Below, piece after piece: positions 1-9,032 of a stretch of DNA of 64,000 nucleotides. The stretch's first letter is position 1, and each line of letters opens with the position of its first letter. Position numbers and translations under genes: made by a program. The notes below the pieces were generated by a model, which was given only the letters and a program-made list of their open reading frames with translations, was not told the DNA's origin and did not search any database. Source of the stretch: Chryseobacterium sp. 52 (GTDB lineage: Bacteria; Bacteroidota; Bacteroidia; Flavobacteriales; Weeksellaceae); the NCBI RefSeq assembly GCF_002754245.1, contig NZ_PEEX01000001.1, positions 3,886,001-3,950,000 of the forward strand, written 5' to 3'.

Positions 1-127
1 AGGATTGGTGTTTTCCGGAATACTGACCTTGTTTATCATCCCTGCCGTTTATTCCTATCTGTCAAGCAGTAAACTTAAAAAAGTGGTTGTGGAAGAAGAG
101 ACCGATACTCCGGCAGAGCATCATTAG
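1..127 (+). CDS. RND efflux permease, C-terminal end (partial)
   Basis: Open reading frame entering from the left edge (frame from base 2) and ending at a TAG at 125-127. The 41 visible residues are a hydrophobic stretch with the FSGILTLFIIPAVYS pattern typical of the last transmembrane helix of AcrB/HAE1-type RND pumps, then a charged tail rich in K, V and E that ends in HH. The TolC-like gene starts 31 bases later on the same strand, which supports an RND pump and outer-membrane channel operon. Only the tail is visible, so substrate class (drug or metal) cannot be told. Confidence 0.7.
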   Translation, partial: GLVFSGILTLFIIPAVYSYLSSSKLKKVVVEEETDTPAEHH

Positions 128-157
128 AATTATGATTCAAATTTCAAAGAAGATAAA

Positions 158-1507
158 ATGAAAACAAAGATCTTATATATAGCTACCCTCCTTCTGCTGA
201 CAAGCAGCATACATGTATTGTATGCACAGAAAAGGGCATTAACTCTCACAGATGCTTTAGAAATGGCAAAGCAGGGAAACAAAACGATACAGATGCAGAT
301 TTTGGAAGAAATGCATGCTAAAGAAATGACAAGGGAAACAAAATCCGGCTTGCTTCCAAGCATTTCAGCCAACGCTGCCTATTCCCGTTACTTTGACAGA
401 CAGGTTATATTTCTCCCGGGTTCATTTGCGGGTACCGACAAACCTGTTCAGGACGTTGCCGTTGGTGGAAAAAACGCCTACAATGCTTTCGTATCATTAT
501 ATCAGCCCATTTACGCACCAGCCAAATATCAGCTGACAAAGGCTTCAAAAATCAATGAAAAACTCCAGAATGAAAAAACAGCTGATCTGAAAAGCCGCGT
601 AGCCCTTAAGGTTTCTACCAGCTACCTGGATATCCTGATGATGAACCGGCAACTTGGTTCATTCGAGCAAAGTCTTGAAAGAAATATCAAAGCTCTAAAA
701 GATTCCCGCTCTCTGCTGGCACAGGGACGAGGATTAAAATCAGATACTTTAAGAAGCTTTATTGCTGTAGAAAATCTTAAATCCTCTGTGTCTTACTTAA
801 AAAATAGCATCGATGTATCCAGTATTGAACTAAAAAGACTTATCGGACTCAAAGAACCATCCGAAATAGAGCTGACCGACCAACTCGAGCTGGGTATGAC
901 AATAGGTCAAAATGAATTCCGGCAGGTTGATGAAGCATTCCACATTGCTGAGAAAAACAGGAACGATATTGCAATTCAAAAGCTGGTAATAGACCTTACG
1001 CAAAGAAAATTGAAAACCGCCCAGGCAGAACTTTTACCACAAATTTCACTCATCGGTCAATATCAGGTACAGCTGCAGGCTGATGATATGAAATTCGGAC
1101 AGTATTCGTGGCCAAGAACTTCTTTTTTGGGCATTGAGCTTAGTGTCCCTGTTTTTAATGGTAACCGGACCCAGTCTCAGATAAGTCAGGCCAAAATTAA
1201 AGCACAACAGGAAGATATACGCTTAAATGATTTAAAAGATGAAGTCCGGACTGAGCTGGCCACTATTTTAAGCAAATGGAAAGAATCCGTTACGCAGCTG
1301 GATATACACGAAACAACCATACAATCTGCAGAATTAAACCACAAAATGGTGGAAGCACGTTTTCAGAATAGCTTAAGTTCAAGGCTTGAACTCACAGATG
1401 CCGAACTGGCATTGACTCAGGCGCAGATTAACTATCTGAATGCGGTGTATAATCTACGGGTACTTCATATACAGTTGCAACATGCTCTCGGGCTTTTAAG
1501 CCTCTAA
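158..1507 (+). CDS. TolC-family outer membrane efflux channel
   Basis: 449 residues, the normal length for an outer-membrane efflux protein (OEP). An N-terminal signal peptide ends near AQ at residues 23-24. Two OEP repeats follow (about 27-215 and 245-445), with the usual long amphipathic helices rich in A, Q, K and E and the signature ending in QAQINYLNAVYNLRVL. It would form the trimeric outer-membrane and periplasmic duct of a tripartite pump. The upstream gene is an RND permease and the downstream gene is a DHA2 MFS pump, so the channel could serve either. No membrane-fusion subunit is visible; it is presumably to the left of the window. Confidence 0.9.
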   Translation: MKTKILYIATLLLLTSSIHVLYAQKRALTLTDALEMAKQGNKTIQMQILEEMHAKEMTRETKSGLLPSISANAAYSRYFDRQVIFLPGSFAGTDKPVQDVAVGGKNAYNAFVSLYQPIYAPAKYQLTKASKINEKLQNEKTADLKSRVALKVSTSYLDILMMNRQLGSFEQSLERNIKALKDSRSLLAQGRGLKSDTLRSFIAVENLKSSVSYLKNSIDVSSIELKRLIGLKEPSEIELTDQLELGMTIGQNEFRQVDEAFHIAEKNRNDIAIQKLVIDLTQRKLKTAQAELLPQISLIGQYQVQLQADDMKFGQYSWPRTSFLGIELSVPVFNGNRTQSQISQAKIKAQQEDIRLNDLKDEVRTELATILSKWKESVTQLDIHETTIQSAELNHKMVEARFQNSLSSRLELTDAELALTQAQINYLNAVYNLRVLHIQLQHALGLLSL

Positions 1508-1531
1508 TTACAAACAAATAAAATAATAAAA

Positions 1532-2959
1532 ATGATTACAGATACAACACAGACCATGGATAAAACAGTTCCATACAGCAAACGCTGGTCGGCCCTTTTT
1601 TTACTATGTGCGGCAGAATTCATAGTGATTATGGATACCTCTATTATTGGGGTGGCTCTTCCGGCAATAAAAGCAGACCTCGGCTATTCTCAAAGCGGCC
1701 TGCAATGGATTTTTAACGCCTATGTTATTCTGTTTGGCGGCTTTTTACTGTTGGGAGGACGTTTGTCTGATCTCTTTGGTGCCCGTAAGATTTTTATGTG
1801 GGGTTTTGCTATCCTTTCTGCTGCATCCCTTCTGGCAGGTGTGGCCTGGTCGGAAGCAGCACTGAATACAGGAAGAGCTTTACAAGGCTTAGGTTCTGCT
1901 CTTATTGCTCCCGCAGCCCTTACTTTGGTGCTCTCCAAGTTTACAGATCCCAAAGAGCTGAATAAGGCATTAGGTTTTTGGGGAGCTTCAGCAGCAGCTG
2001 GTGGTTCTGCCGGGGTTTTTCTTGGGGGTGCCATTACCGAATGGCTTTCCTGGCATTGGGTATTCCTCATTAATATTCCGATAGGAATTGCTGTATTGCT
2101 TTTCAGCCGAAATCTGCTCTTTAAAGGCATGACTCAGAAAGGAAAAGTGGATATTGCAGGGGCAATTCTGGCAACAGCGGCATTGGTACTGGCAGTATAT
2201 GCCATTGTATCCGCGGAAGGGACCGGATGGAAATCCATGCAGACCATTGGACTTCTAGCCCTTTCCATCATCCTGTTTGTCATCTTTTTTGTCATCCAGA
2301 AGCAGAAAAAAGAGCCATTGGTCCCGCTTACGATATTCAAAGTTCCTAATCTTTCAGCCGGAAATCTGGTGATGGCCTTATTGGCAGCAGCCTGGATTCC
2401 TTTATGGTTCTTCCTGAATCTTTATTTGCAACAAACCTTGAATTATTCAGCATTCAACAGTGGGCTCGCATTGCTTCCTATGACGATTGCAATCATGCTT
2501 TTAATGGTAGGGGTTACAGGAAAACTGGTTGCCAGATTTGGATTTAAAACGAATCTGATAGCAGGATTGATCTCACTTACCCTTTCTCTTCTTCTGTTTA
2601 GTAATATCCCATCTGACGGAACATTCCTGATCCATGTATTGCCTGCCTCTTTATTGGGTGCGCTGGGAATGTCTTTAGCCTATATTCCGGGGACCATTGC
2701 TTCCATGTCGGGTGCCAAGCCCGGAGAAACAGGACTTGCTTCCGGACTCGTTAATACGAGCTACCAGGTGGGTTCGGCTTTGGGACTGGCGATTGTAGTT
2801 GCGATTTCTGCTGCCAAAACCAATGCTGTACAAACTGCTGGGGCAACTGATATTTCTGCATTGAACACCGGTTTCCAGACGGCATTTTTCTCAGCTGCTA
2901 TTATCTGTGCAATGGCTGTATTGATCGCTATTTTTTCTATCAAAACATTAAAATCATAA
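1532..2959 (+). CDS. MFS drug:H+ antiporter, DHA2 (EmrB/QacA) family
   Basis: 475 residues, consistent with a 14-helix DHA2 transporter. Visible signatures: D-T-[ST]-I-[IV]-x-VALPAI in helix 1, motif A GGRLSDLFGARK after helix 2, RALQGLGSALIAPAALTL in helix 4, and a motif-C-like glycine-rich stretch in helix 5 followed by HWVFLINIPIG. It lies 24 bases after the TolC-like gene on the same strand, so it is probably co-transcribed. The role inferred is proton-driven export of hydrophobic or cationic compounds across the inner membrane. A later ATG (M9) is possible, but the first ATG is accepted. Confidence 0.92.
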   Translation: MITDTTQTMDKTVPYSKRWSALFLLCAAEFIVIMDTSIIGVALPAIKADLGYSQSGLQWIFNAYVILFGGFLLLGGRLSDLFGARKIFMWGFAILSAASLLAGVAWSEAALNTGRALQGLGSALIAPAALTLVLSKFTDPKELNKALGFWGASAAAGGSAGVFLGGAITEWLSWHWVFLINIPIGIAVLLFSRNLLFKGMTQKGKVDIAGAILATAALVLAVYAIVSAEGTGWKSMQTIGLLALSIILFVIFFVIQKQKKEPLVPLTIFKVPNLSAGNLVMALLAAAWIPLWFFLNLYLQQTLNYSAFNSGLALLPMTIAIMLLMVGVTGKLVARFGFKTNLIAGLISLTLSLLLFSNIPSDGTFLIHVLPASLLGALGMSLAYIPGTIASMSGAKPGETGLASGLVNTSYQVGSALGLAIVVAISAAKTNAVQTAGATDISALNTGFQTAFFSAAIICAMAVLIAIFSIKTLKS

Positions 2960-3116
2960 GGAATCAGCAGGATGTAAGATGAGTTTAAAGCATTGCTTAA
3001 TGATATGACTTTGTTCAATCAGTAAATCTTACAAATCAAATCGAAAATAGCGCAAACAGGAGGGCTGTTATTTTACTCAACTTTGTCCTATCAGAAACAA
3101 TTAAAATTTAAAAACA

Positions 3117-3344
3117 ATGGAAAACAATACTCAAAATTTTCAGTTCAAAACGAATATCAACTGTGGTGGTTGTGTAAGCAAAGTAACTCCTTTTCTAAAT
3201 GATGCTGAAGGCATATGCCATTGGGAAGTAGACATCGATCATACAGATAAGGTACTTACCATAGCCGCTGAAGGCATCACTGAACAGGAAGTTGCAGAAG
3301 CGGTAAAAAAAGCAGGTTTTAAAATAGAACGTATCAATTCGTAA
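3117..3344 (+). CDS. Heavy-metal-associated (HMA) domain protein, CopZ-like
   Basis: 75 residues forming a single ferredoxin-like HMA fold. The metal site is N-C-G-G-C at about residues 16-20, followed by V-x-K-V and ending with the usual EVAEAVKKAGF helix. The methionine that often precedes CxxC in copper chaperones is Ile-Asn here. Soluble, with no signal peptide, so a cytosolic metal carrier is inferred. It is separated from the MFS gene by about 157 bases and followed by a strong terminator, so it probably has its own transcript. Confidence 0.85.
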   Translation: MENNTQNFQFKTNINCGGCVSKVTPFLNDAEGICHWEVDIDHTDKVLTIAAEGITEQEVAEAVKKAGFKIERINS

Positions 3345-3388
3345 AAACCTTTAGGAGATAAAAAACATAGTAAACAATTGAGAGACTG

Positions 3389-3427
3389 AAGAGGACACTA
3401 TCCCGGGATAGTGTCCTCTTGTTTTTT
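3389..3427 (+). terminator. Strong rho-independent terminator
   Basis: A perfect 32-base palindrome at 3389-3420 (arms from AAGAGGACACTATC, centre CCCGGG) followed by GTTTTTT. It lies 45 bases after the HMA stop codon. This is a textbook terminator for the HMA transcript, and the GC-rich centre makes it the strongest hairpin in the left part of the window. Confidence 0.9.
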
Positions 3428-3531
3428 ACAGGATATTATTCTTTCTGGATTCTAAAGGTGAAAAATCTGTTTTGTTTTTAAATAATTTGTAGGGGTGAAA
3501 AATATATCTTAATTTTTTGCTTTAGTTCCTG

Positions 3532-4093
3532 ATGCATACAATCCCATCAGAAAAGATGATTAGACAAGCTTTACAGGATCTAAATTATAGCCTATTCAAT
3601 GCTGCAGATCCTATTAAACAAAAAGAATTTAAAAGAATTACAGATGAATTTAAAAATATGTTTAGCCAAAAAAGTTCTGATCTTTTATTCAGTTATTGCT
3701 CCGTTTATCATTGTCGGATCATTATATAACTTAATTGAGGGGGTTATTTTACAGACAAGCCCAACTTATCGCATAGGACTGTTCAGTTTATTGGGCTTTA
3801 TCATCATGCCGCTTCTGCTGCTTGTTACCTATATTAAAAACAAATGTGTCATTACTGAAGACAGCCTGCGGATTAATAAAACAGTATATCGCTTCTCTGA
3901 TTATGATTTTAGCATCAGACAAAAGGAACTCCCTTTTAAGGACAGACCTCTTACTTCGTTACTTAAAAAAAAGTATCCTGAATTGGTCATAAAAAACATA
4001 AATACGAATGAAATTGTTCTGGAAAAAGATTTGGATATTTTCCAAAAAGATATTGAAAACATTAAAAAAGCTTTGCCTTCAAAAAGAAATTAA
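3532..4093 (+). pseudogene. Small two-helix membrane protein with an apparent frameshift
   Basis: Two overlapping frames look like halves of one protein. Frame 1 starts at ATG 3532 with a soluble charged N-terminus (MHTIPSEK... to FKNMFSQK) and becomes implausible after about 3670, stopping at 3729. Frame 2 then carries two hydrophobic helices and a charged tail ending at 4093. The switch falls on a run of six A at 3668-3673. Removing one A gives a continuous protein of about 186 residues. The family is not recognised. It could be a real lesion, a homopolymer base-call error, or slippage; alternatively only the second half (ATG 3599) is translated. Strength: frame reading by eye. Confidence 0.55.
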
Positions 4094-4220
4094 TAGCATT
4101 AAAAGTATTGTAATTCTATACTGTTTTTTGAGGATCAACCCAGCAGGATCATAAACGCCCATTCTTTGGAACCATAATCCTTTTGGCATTATTTTAGTAA
4201 ATGTAGACTCAACAATAATA

Positions 4221-4238
4221 GTATGGTGTATACCGTAC
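4221..4238. promoter_or_regulatory. Inverted repeat upstream of the 4255 lipoprotein gene
   Basis: GTA-t-GGT-gtat-ACC-g-TAC, an interrupted palindrome 17 bases before the start codon at 4255. Its position between the likely promoter and the start would suit a repressor site. No matching regulator is recognised nearby, so this is only a candidate. Confidence 0.25.
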
Positions 4239-4254
4239 ATTAAATACCCTAAAT

Positions 4255-4683
4255 ATGAAAAAGATTTTATTAGCAGTTGTTGCTGTATCATTAATAGCAT
4301 TCACGGTTTCCTGTAATTCTATGAAAACTCAAACAAGCGGAAGCGAAAATACTGCAGCATCTAACCCTGCTTTTAAAAGAGGAAAATATACAGGGAAAAC
4401 ACCTTCAGGAAATACGGCCATCACCTTCAATGCTGACAATACCTTTATTCTGGAGGAAACTCCGATGGGCAGTACAGATTCTATGTCCAGCAGAGGAACA
4501 TGGAAGTTTGACAAAAGCATGAATAAAGTAATTCTGGTCTACAGCAATATCGCAGACAGAGTTACTACTTTCTCTATAGTGGATGAAAAAACAATACAGA
4601 TGAACAGTGGAAGTCCATGGACCAAACAGACTTCAGGTTCTGAATATAATCTTATCCGTCAATTAAAAACGACTGAACTTTAA
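4255..4683 (+). CDS. NlpE-like lipoprotein
   Basis: 142 residues. Lipoprotein signal peptide with the lipidated Cys at residue 20 (FTVSC-N). After a Ser/Thr/Asn linker the mature part reads KRGKYTGKTPSGNTAITFNADNTF, then a GTWKFD strand: the small beta-barrel pattern of the NlpE N-terminal domain (copper resistance and envelope-stress lipoprotein family). The CxxC of E. coli NlpE is absent, so a metal role cannot be claimed. Single gene followed by its own terminator. Envelope location is well supported; function is inference. Confidence 0.7.
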   Translation: MKKILLAVVAVSLIAFTVSCNSMKTQTSGSENTAASNPAFKRGKYTGKTPSGNTAITFNADNTFILEETPMGSTDSMSSRGTWKFDKSMNKVILVYSNIADRVTTFSIVDEKTIQMNSGSPWTKQTSGSEYNLIRQLKTTEL

Positions 4684-4691
4684 AATACAAT

Positions 4692-4724
4692 AAATCCCTA
4701 AAGAAATTCTTTAGGGATTTTTAG
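4692..4724 (+). terminator. Rho-independent terminator
   Basis: AAATCCCTAAAG (4692-4703) pairs with CTTTAGGGATTT (4709-4720), followed by further T. It lies 8 bases after the lipoprotein stop codon at 4683. Confidence 0.85.
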
Positions 4725-4857
4725 CTGACTTTTAATTATATCTAGGGGTCAGTCATATACATAATAAATACGTTCGATAAGCACTCACAAGCTTACATTT
4801 TGTCCTTTCTCAGAATCTGTTTTTGCAAAATCCGGATCCGACAGATGATATTCATTA

Positions 4858-5189
4858 TTATATTTTTATTTTCACGCCTACCGAAATATTGATTCCGGGA
4901 AGCGGACTAAGAAATTTCAACTGAGAGTTCTGAAGTCTTGCTTCTGAATTCAACAGGTTATTTCCGATGACATAGTATTCTACAGTTCCTAATTTTAAAC
5001 TGTTATCTTCATATGAAATACGGGCATTTAAAAGCGAGAATGCAGCCACAGGAAGTTCCGGATTGATGTTTTTTCCCAGGTATTTTTGCTTCAGATAATG
5101 ATCCAGTCCTACATTCAGACTTAGTTTTTGTATTGTTCCCGTTAGGCTGAATCCAAAACGGCTGGTAGGCATATTGGGCATATAATCCC
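4858..5189 (-). pseudogene. C-terminal fragment of a TonB-dependent receptor
   Basis: About 110 codons reading as the last strands of a TonB-dependent receptor barrel: DYMPNMPTSRFGFSL, then LL-N-A-R-ISY, YYVIGNNLLNSEAR, a proline-glycine turn (PLPGINISVGV) and the final KIKI. All are conserved features of the receptor C-terminus. There is no signal peptide, plug or remaining barrel: the homologous part begins only three codons after the stop of the neighbouring acyltransferase gene, and an in-frame TGA lies just upstream. It is a gene remnant, most likely left by recombination or insertion that replaced the 5' part of a receptor gene. Confidence 0.7.
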
Positions 5190-5197
5190 ATCATGGA

Positions 5198-6322
5198 TTA
5201 CTCCTTTTTTCCGGATAGCATTCTTTGTTTAAGCTTTGAAGAAGGATTTTCTATGATATACCGATATAACAATCCCCCCGCAATACATCCCAACAAAACA
5301 ATGAAAAGACTGATATTGTCCGAGCTGTCTATTCCAAACCAGTCAAAAGCATTCTGAATCATATGGATAATTCCTTTATGCGAAAGATAAACTGCATATG
5401 ACAAACCCGCCAGCTGCGTTGTCATGTAAGACTTTGATCTGAAAAGAAATGATGATTTTGACACCGCTGACATCACAATAAGACCATAACTTAGGGCTAC
5501 AAAAGTAAATCCAAAGATGGATGCTTCTTCAGAGACCTGATCATTACAGATCCGGAATGAGATTCCCAATACAACTGCTCCGGCAATAAAAATTTTGTTT
5601 CCATGGTTGTGCACCATTCTGCTAAATCCTGATGAATACTGCATCAGATACCCTACGATAACACCCACTGCCAGACCATCCAGGCGGGTATGGGTAGGAT
5701 AATATAGACTCATATACCATTCCTTCCAAAAATCCTGAGTATCCAAAACAGGAACAATAGAGTCATTCCATATGATCCATCTGGCTGTTAAAGAAAAAAC
5801 AACGAGAAAGGCCGCCAAAAAAGCAATATATCTGAAGACTTTTATTTTCACCGCAACCAGCAAGATTAAGGGAAGGAGAAGATAAAACTGTTCTTCAATA
5901 CACAAAGACCATGCATGGGAAAATGTTCCGCGGTTAATAACATCCAGCCTATAATTCTGGGTAAAAGTGATGAATTTCCAAAAGGAAGACAGCGACTCTC
6001 TTTCTCTGAAAAAAGGAAAAGCAAAATATAAGAAAAGGGTAAAAAAATACGGGGGAATAATCCTGAAAAAGCGTTTGGTAAAAAATGTTTTTAAACCGAT
6101 ACTCCCTGTCTTCTCAATTTCTTTAAACAGCTGCGTTGATATCAAGAAGCCACTTAAAACAAAAAACAAATCTACCCCGGTCCAACCGAATTTTCCTACA
6201 GTATCAATCCATGCAGGATGTTTAAAGGCACGATAATGATACATCAGAACCAATAAAATAGCCAAAGCTCGTAAATGATCAAGTCCGTAAAGCTTTTCAG
6301 AGGAATAATGGTCTGCAGGCAT
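5198..6322 (-). CDS. Acyltransferase 3 family membrane protein (OafA-like)
   Basis: 374 residues, about ten hydrophobic helices. Family signatures: GLDHLRALAILLVLMYHY near the N-terminus with the catalytic-type His, G-W-x-G-V-D-LFFVLSGFLI, the KRFFRIIPPY basic stretch, and FSHAWSLCIEEQFYLL. It would transfer an acyl group to an extracytoplasmic carbohydrate such as O-antigen, capsule or an exported glycan. The single gene starts at ATG 6322. Its stop directly abuts the receptor remnant at 4858-5189, which suggests that this gene may have been inserted there. Confidence 0.9.
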   Translation of the reverse strand: MPADHYSSEKLYGLDHLRALAILLVLMYHYRAFKHPAWIDTVGKFGWTGVDLFFVLSGFLISTQLFKEIEKTGSIGLKTFFTKRFFRIIPPYFFTLFLYFAFPFFRERESLSSFWKFITFTQNYRLDVINRGTFSHAWSLCIEEQFYLLLPLILLVAVKIKVFRYIAFLAAFLVVFSLTARWIIWNDSIVPVLDTQDFWKEWYMSLYYPTHTRLDGLAVGVIVGYLMQYSSGFSRMVHNHGNKIFIAGAVVLGISFRICNDQVSEEASIFGFTFVALSYGLIVMSAVSKSSFLFRSKSYMTTQLAGLSYAVYLSHKGIIHMIQNAFDWFGIDSSDNISLFIVLLGCIAGGLLYRYIIENPSSKLKQRMLSGKKE

Positions 6323-6494
6323 ATTATTTTTTCAGCAAATATGATCAAACGCACAACTTGTTTTCCTTGATGATGACAGAAAGCAGGCATTCAGATGTTA
6401 ACGGTATTATATATTGTCTGAAACGAAATAGCGTCTTTTCATCATTAATTTAATTCATTTCATCAAAAAAACTCATCTGTAACCCGGGATTTTA

Positions 6495-6502
6495 TATTTT
6501 TG
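6495..6502 (+). promoter_or_regulatory. Candidate -7 element of the histidine kinase operon
   Basis: TATTTTTG matches the Bacteroidota -7 consensus TAnnTTTG. The last three bases are the TTG that could otherwise be taken as a start codon. A transcript starting a few bases downstream would begin at or next to ATG 6509, giving a nearly leaderless mRNA. No TTG is seen at the -33 position, so support is partial. Confidence 0.35.
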
Positions 6503-6508
6503 AAGGCT

Positions 6509-7567
6509 ATGAAATTCGGACCTGAAAATAATCTAAAGCAGCATATCTTTTTCCAGCTGTTCTTTTGGACCGCGTTATTCCTATTTGGAATGGCAAGAAG
6601 CCACGGAGACTATACCGATGGAATATCAGCAGAGATTATCATCTATAATTTCTGTCACTGGATCTTTCAGATTGCAGGAGCCAATTTCATCTACTCTATT
6701 CTTATCCTCCAATTTTTTGATCAAAAAAAATATGTCAGATTCTCACTGTATCTCCTGATCAGCCTGTATATTATTTCTGTGATCAACAGAATATTCATTG
6801 TTTATCTTGCAGAACCTTTTTTCATTGATGAACCTCAGGACAGCCTCTTCAGTATTTTTACCGATATGGGTTATCTCCTGTCTTATTATACTTTCCCGAT
6901 CATTAGCGGAGCTTTTATTTTTATTTCAGTGATGTATATGCTCCGGTATAAAGATGAAAAAGAGAATACTACAAAACTGCAGAAAGAAAAGGCAGAACTG
7001 GAACTGAGATCCCTGAAATCTCAACTGAACCCGCATTTTCTTTTCAATACCCTGAACAATATCTATTCTCTTTCCCTGAGCAATTCTGAAAAAACATCGG
7101 AGTCCATCAGCAGACTTTCGGATATTCTGGATTATATATTATACAAAGGACCTAAAAGTGAGGTTTCGATAGATGAAGAACTTGCTGTTATTGATCATTA
7201 TATTGCTTTGGAAAGTCTGAGATACAGTGAAGGAAGGCTGAAAATCAGCAAAACAGTCAATATAAAAACGGCTGCAACAATTCCTCCTCTGCTTTACCTT
7301 ACTTTAGTTGAAAATGCTTTTAAACATGGTGCCGGCAAAGCATCCGGCCAGACAGAAATAAAAATAGATATTTCTTCTGATGACCCATATTCTGTTTTCA
7401 GGATTGAAAATACCTGTGAGATGGATGAAAACAATACTTCTAAAGGAATCGGACTTCAAAACATACAGAGGCAGCTTTACCATCATTACCAGAATCATTT
7501 TATCTTTAAAGTTTCAAAGGAAAACAATATTTTTAAAGTCGAAATTAAAACCCCTTCCATATTATGA
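6509..7567 (+). CDS. Sensor histidine kinase, LytS/YehU (His_kinase) family
   Basis: 352 residues from ATG 6509 (a TTG at 6500 is in frame but overlaps a promoter-like element, so the ATG is preferred). Four hydrophobic helices in the first 150 residues are followed by a short coiled coil. The H-box then reads L-K-S-QLNPHFLFNTLNNIYSLS, with the phospho-accepting His near residue 177. An N-box LVENAFKHGA and a G-box KGIGLQNIQRQL complete an HATPase domain. It would autophosphorylate and pass phosphate to the adjoining LytTR regulator, whose ATG overlaps this stop codon (ATGA). The signal sensed is unknown. Confidence 0.93.
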   Translation: MKFGPENNLKQHIFFQLFFWTALFLFGMARSHGDYTDGISAEIIIYNFCHWIFQIAGANFIYSILILQFFDQKKYVRFSLYLLISLYIISVINRIFIVYLAEPFFIDEPQDSLFSIFTDMGYLLSYYTFPIISGAFIFISVMYMLRYKDEKENTTKLQKEKAELELRSLKSQLNPHFLFNTLNNIYSLSLSNSEKTSESISRLSDILDYILYKGPKSEVSIDEELAVIDHYIALESLRYSEGRLKISKTVNIKTAATIPPLLYLTLVENAFKHGAGKASGQTEIKIDISSDDPYSVFRIENTCEMDENNTSKGIGLQNIQRQLYHHYQNHFIFKVSKENNIFKVEIKTPSIL

Positions 7568-8262
7568 TCAACTGTATCATTGTAGACGATGAACCTCTGG
7601 CAGCTACTCTTCTGGAAAAGCACATTTCGAGAATCGATCATTTAAAACTGATTGGAAAAGCTGAGAATGCAATGGATGCCTATCAACTCCTGCAGACAAA
7701 ATCTGTAGACCTCATGTTTCTGGATATTCAGATGCCTCACCTGACCGGAATCGATTTTTTGAAGTCGCTTCCCCAAAAGCCACCCACTATTTTCACTACC
7801 GCTTACCGTGATTTTGCCATAGAAGGTTTCGAACTGGAAGCCGTAGATTATCTTTTGAAACCTATTACGTTCGAACGTTTTTTCAAAGCTGTCGAAAGGG
7901 TCTTAAGAAACAAAAAAGAGTCTCAGGAAGATTTTATGATGATTAAAACAGAAGGAATGGCCCGGAAAGTCTTAATTCAGGAGATTGTTTATTTTGAAAG
8001 TCAGGGAAATGATATCAAAACAGTTCTGGCCAGTAATGAAAGTATCATTTCTAAGAGTAAAATGACAGATCTGGAATCTGTTTTATCGGGAAAAGGTTTC
8101 GTAAGAATTCACCGTTCGTTTATGATCAACTCCCGATTTGCAACCGCCTTTAACAATAATGAAGTACAGCTGGGAACTCATCTGGTTCCTGTGGGCAGAA
8201 GCTATAAAAATGAATTTGATGCTTTTGTAACTGCGGTTTCTAAAGGTTCTATCAATCGGTAA
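7564..8262 (+). CDS. LytTR-family response regulator
   Basis: 232 residues: a receiver domain (1-120) with the acidic pair DDEP near the N-terminus and the phospho-acceptor Asp in LMFLDIQMP at about residue 53, then a LytTR DNA-binding domain (about 130-230) with IVYFESQGNDIK, RIHRSFMINS and a C-terminal VPVGRSYK. Four-base ATGA overlap with the kinase gene indicates translational coupling. It is expected to bind direct repeats in target promoters; no such target is obvious in this window. Confidence 0.93.
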   Translation: MINCIIVDDEPLAATLLEKHISRIDHLKLIGKAENAMDAYQLLQTKSVDLMFLDIQMPHLTGIDFLKSLPQKPPTIFTTAYRDFAIEGFELEAVDYLLKPITFERFFKAVERVLRNKKESQEDFMMIKTEGMARKVLIQEIVYFESQGNDIKTVLASNESIISKSKMTDLESVLSGKGFVRIHRSFMINSRFATAFNNNEVQLGTHLVPVGRSYKNEFDAFVTAVSKGSINR

Positions 8263-8287
8263 GGAATTTCTGCTATTATTAATACAT

Positions 8288-8794
8288 CTAGCTACGCTTA
8301 ACGATATAATACGCCAATTCACCATCTGATCTTTTTAGATTATTAATACGGCTAAAACCCACTTTTTCCAAAACTTTCTGTGACCCGATATTATCCAGAT
8401 CAGTTACGGCTACAACTTCATTTTCCTCTGTTTTAAAAAAGCAATATTTCACCAGGGCACGGCTCACTTCCGTTGCAATACCTTTACCCCAGTATTTTTT
8501 ACTCAAAGTATATCCAATTTCAATTTGACCGGAAACATCAGCAAAGTTCCTCGCAAGGCACATGCCTATAAAATCATTATTTCCAGCATCGAATATCCCA
8601 AAACGGCCAAACGGACCTTGGGTGTAATCTTCAAGGGCAATTTCAAACATTTCGGCAAATTGTTCGGGAGAACGGTAAGGAAGATATGCTGTAACTTCCT
8701 CGTCTTCAAAAAGGGCACAAAATAAATGTTTTTCTTCAGCTAAAAAATGACGGATCACAATATTTTGATCCTGATGCAGAATATCCATACTCAA
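8288..8794 (-). CDS. GNAT family N-acetyltransferase (RimJ/RimL-like)
   Basis: 168 residues with the RimJ/RimL-type GNAT layout: an N-terminal strand (VIRHFLAEE), DFIGMCLARNF, IEIGYTLSKKYWGKGIATE (beta-4 and the acetyl-CoA pyrophosphate loop G-x-G-x-A) at about 95-115, and NIGSQKVLEKVGF near the C-terminus. It would acetylate an amino group of a protein N-terminus or small molecule; the substrate is unknown. Convergent with the LytTR regulator gene. Confidence 0.88.
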   Translation of the reverse strand: MSMDILHQDQNIVIRHFLAEEKHLFCALFEDEEVTAYLPYRSPEQFAEMFEIALEDYTQGPFGRFGIFDAGNNDFIGMCLARNFADVSGQIEIGYTLSKKYWGKGIATEVSRALVKYCFFKTEENEVVAVTDLDNIGSQKVLEKVGFSRINNLKRSDGELAYYIVKRS

Positions 8795-8966
8795 TACATT
8801 CTAATGACAGAAGAGTAAAAATACAAATTATATCCCATCATCAGACATCATGAAGCCATTTTTAATCCACGGTCTTCCCATTAGAAAATGCTTTGGTAAG
8901 AGCAACTTTTAAAGATTCTCTCAATCAGTAAGAAAACGTTTTTTAAATTCAATAACCTTAATTGGT

Positions 8967-8974
8967 TATCTTTG
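8967..8974 (+). promoter_or_regulatory. Candidate -7 element upstream of the 9033 gene
   Basis: TATCTTTG, an exact match to TAnnTTTG, lies 58 bases before ATG 9033. There is no clear TTG at the right -33 distance. Confidence 0.35.
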
Positions 8975-9032
8975 AGTGAATTGAGAAACAAAGGAAATTT
9001 TTACAATTTGTTTAATAATTAAAACCTTAAAT

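Noticed and set aside
1720..2130. Antisense 136-codon frame within the MFS gene
   Set aside because: The MFS protein is continuous with all DHA2 motifs; the antisense frame is Pro/Arg/Lys-rich with no recognisable features.
6500..6508. TTG start for the histidine kinase
   Set aside because: The TTG is the end of a TAnnTTTG-like promoter element, so it would be upstream of the transcript start; ATG 6509 is used instead.
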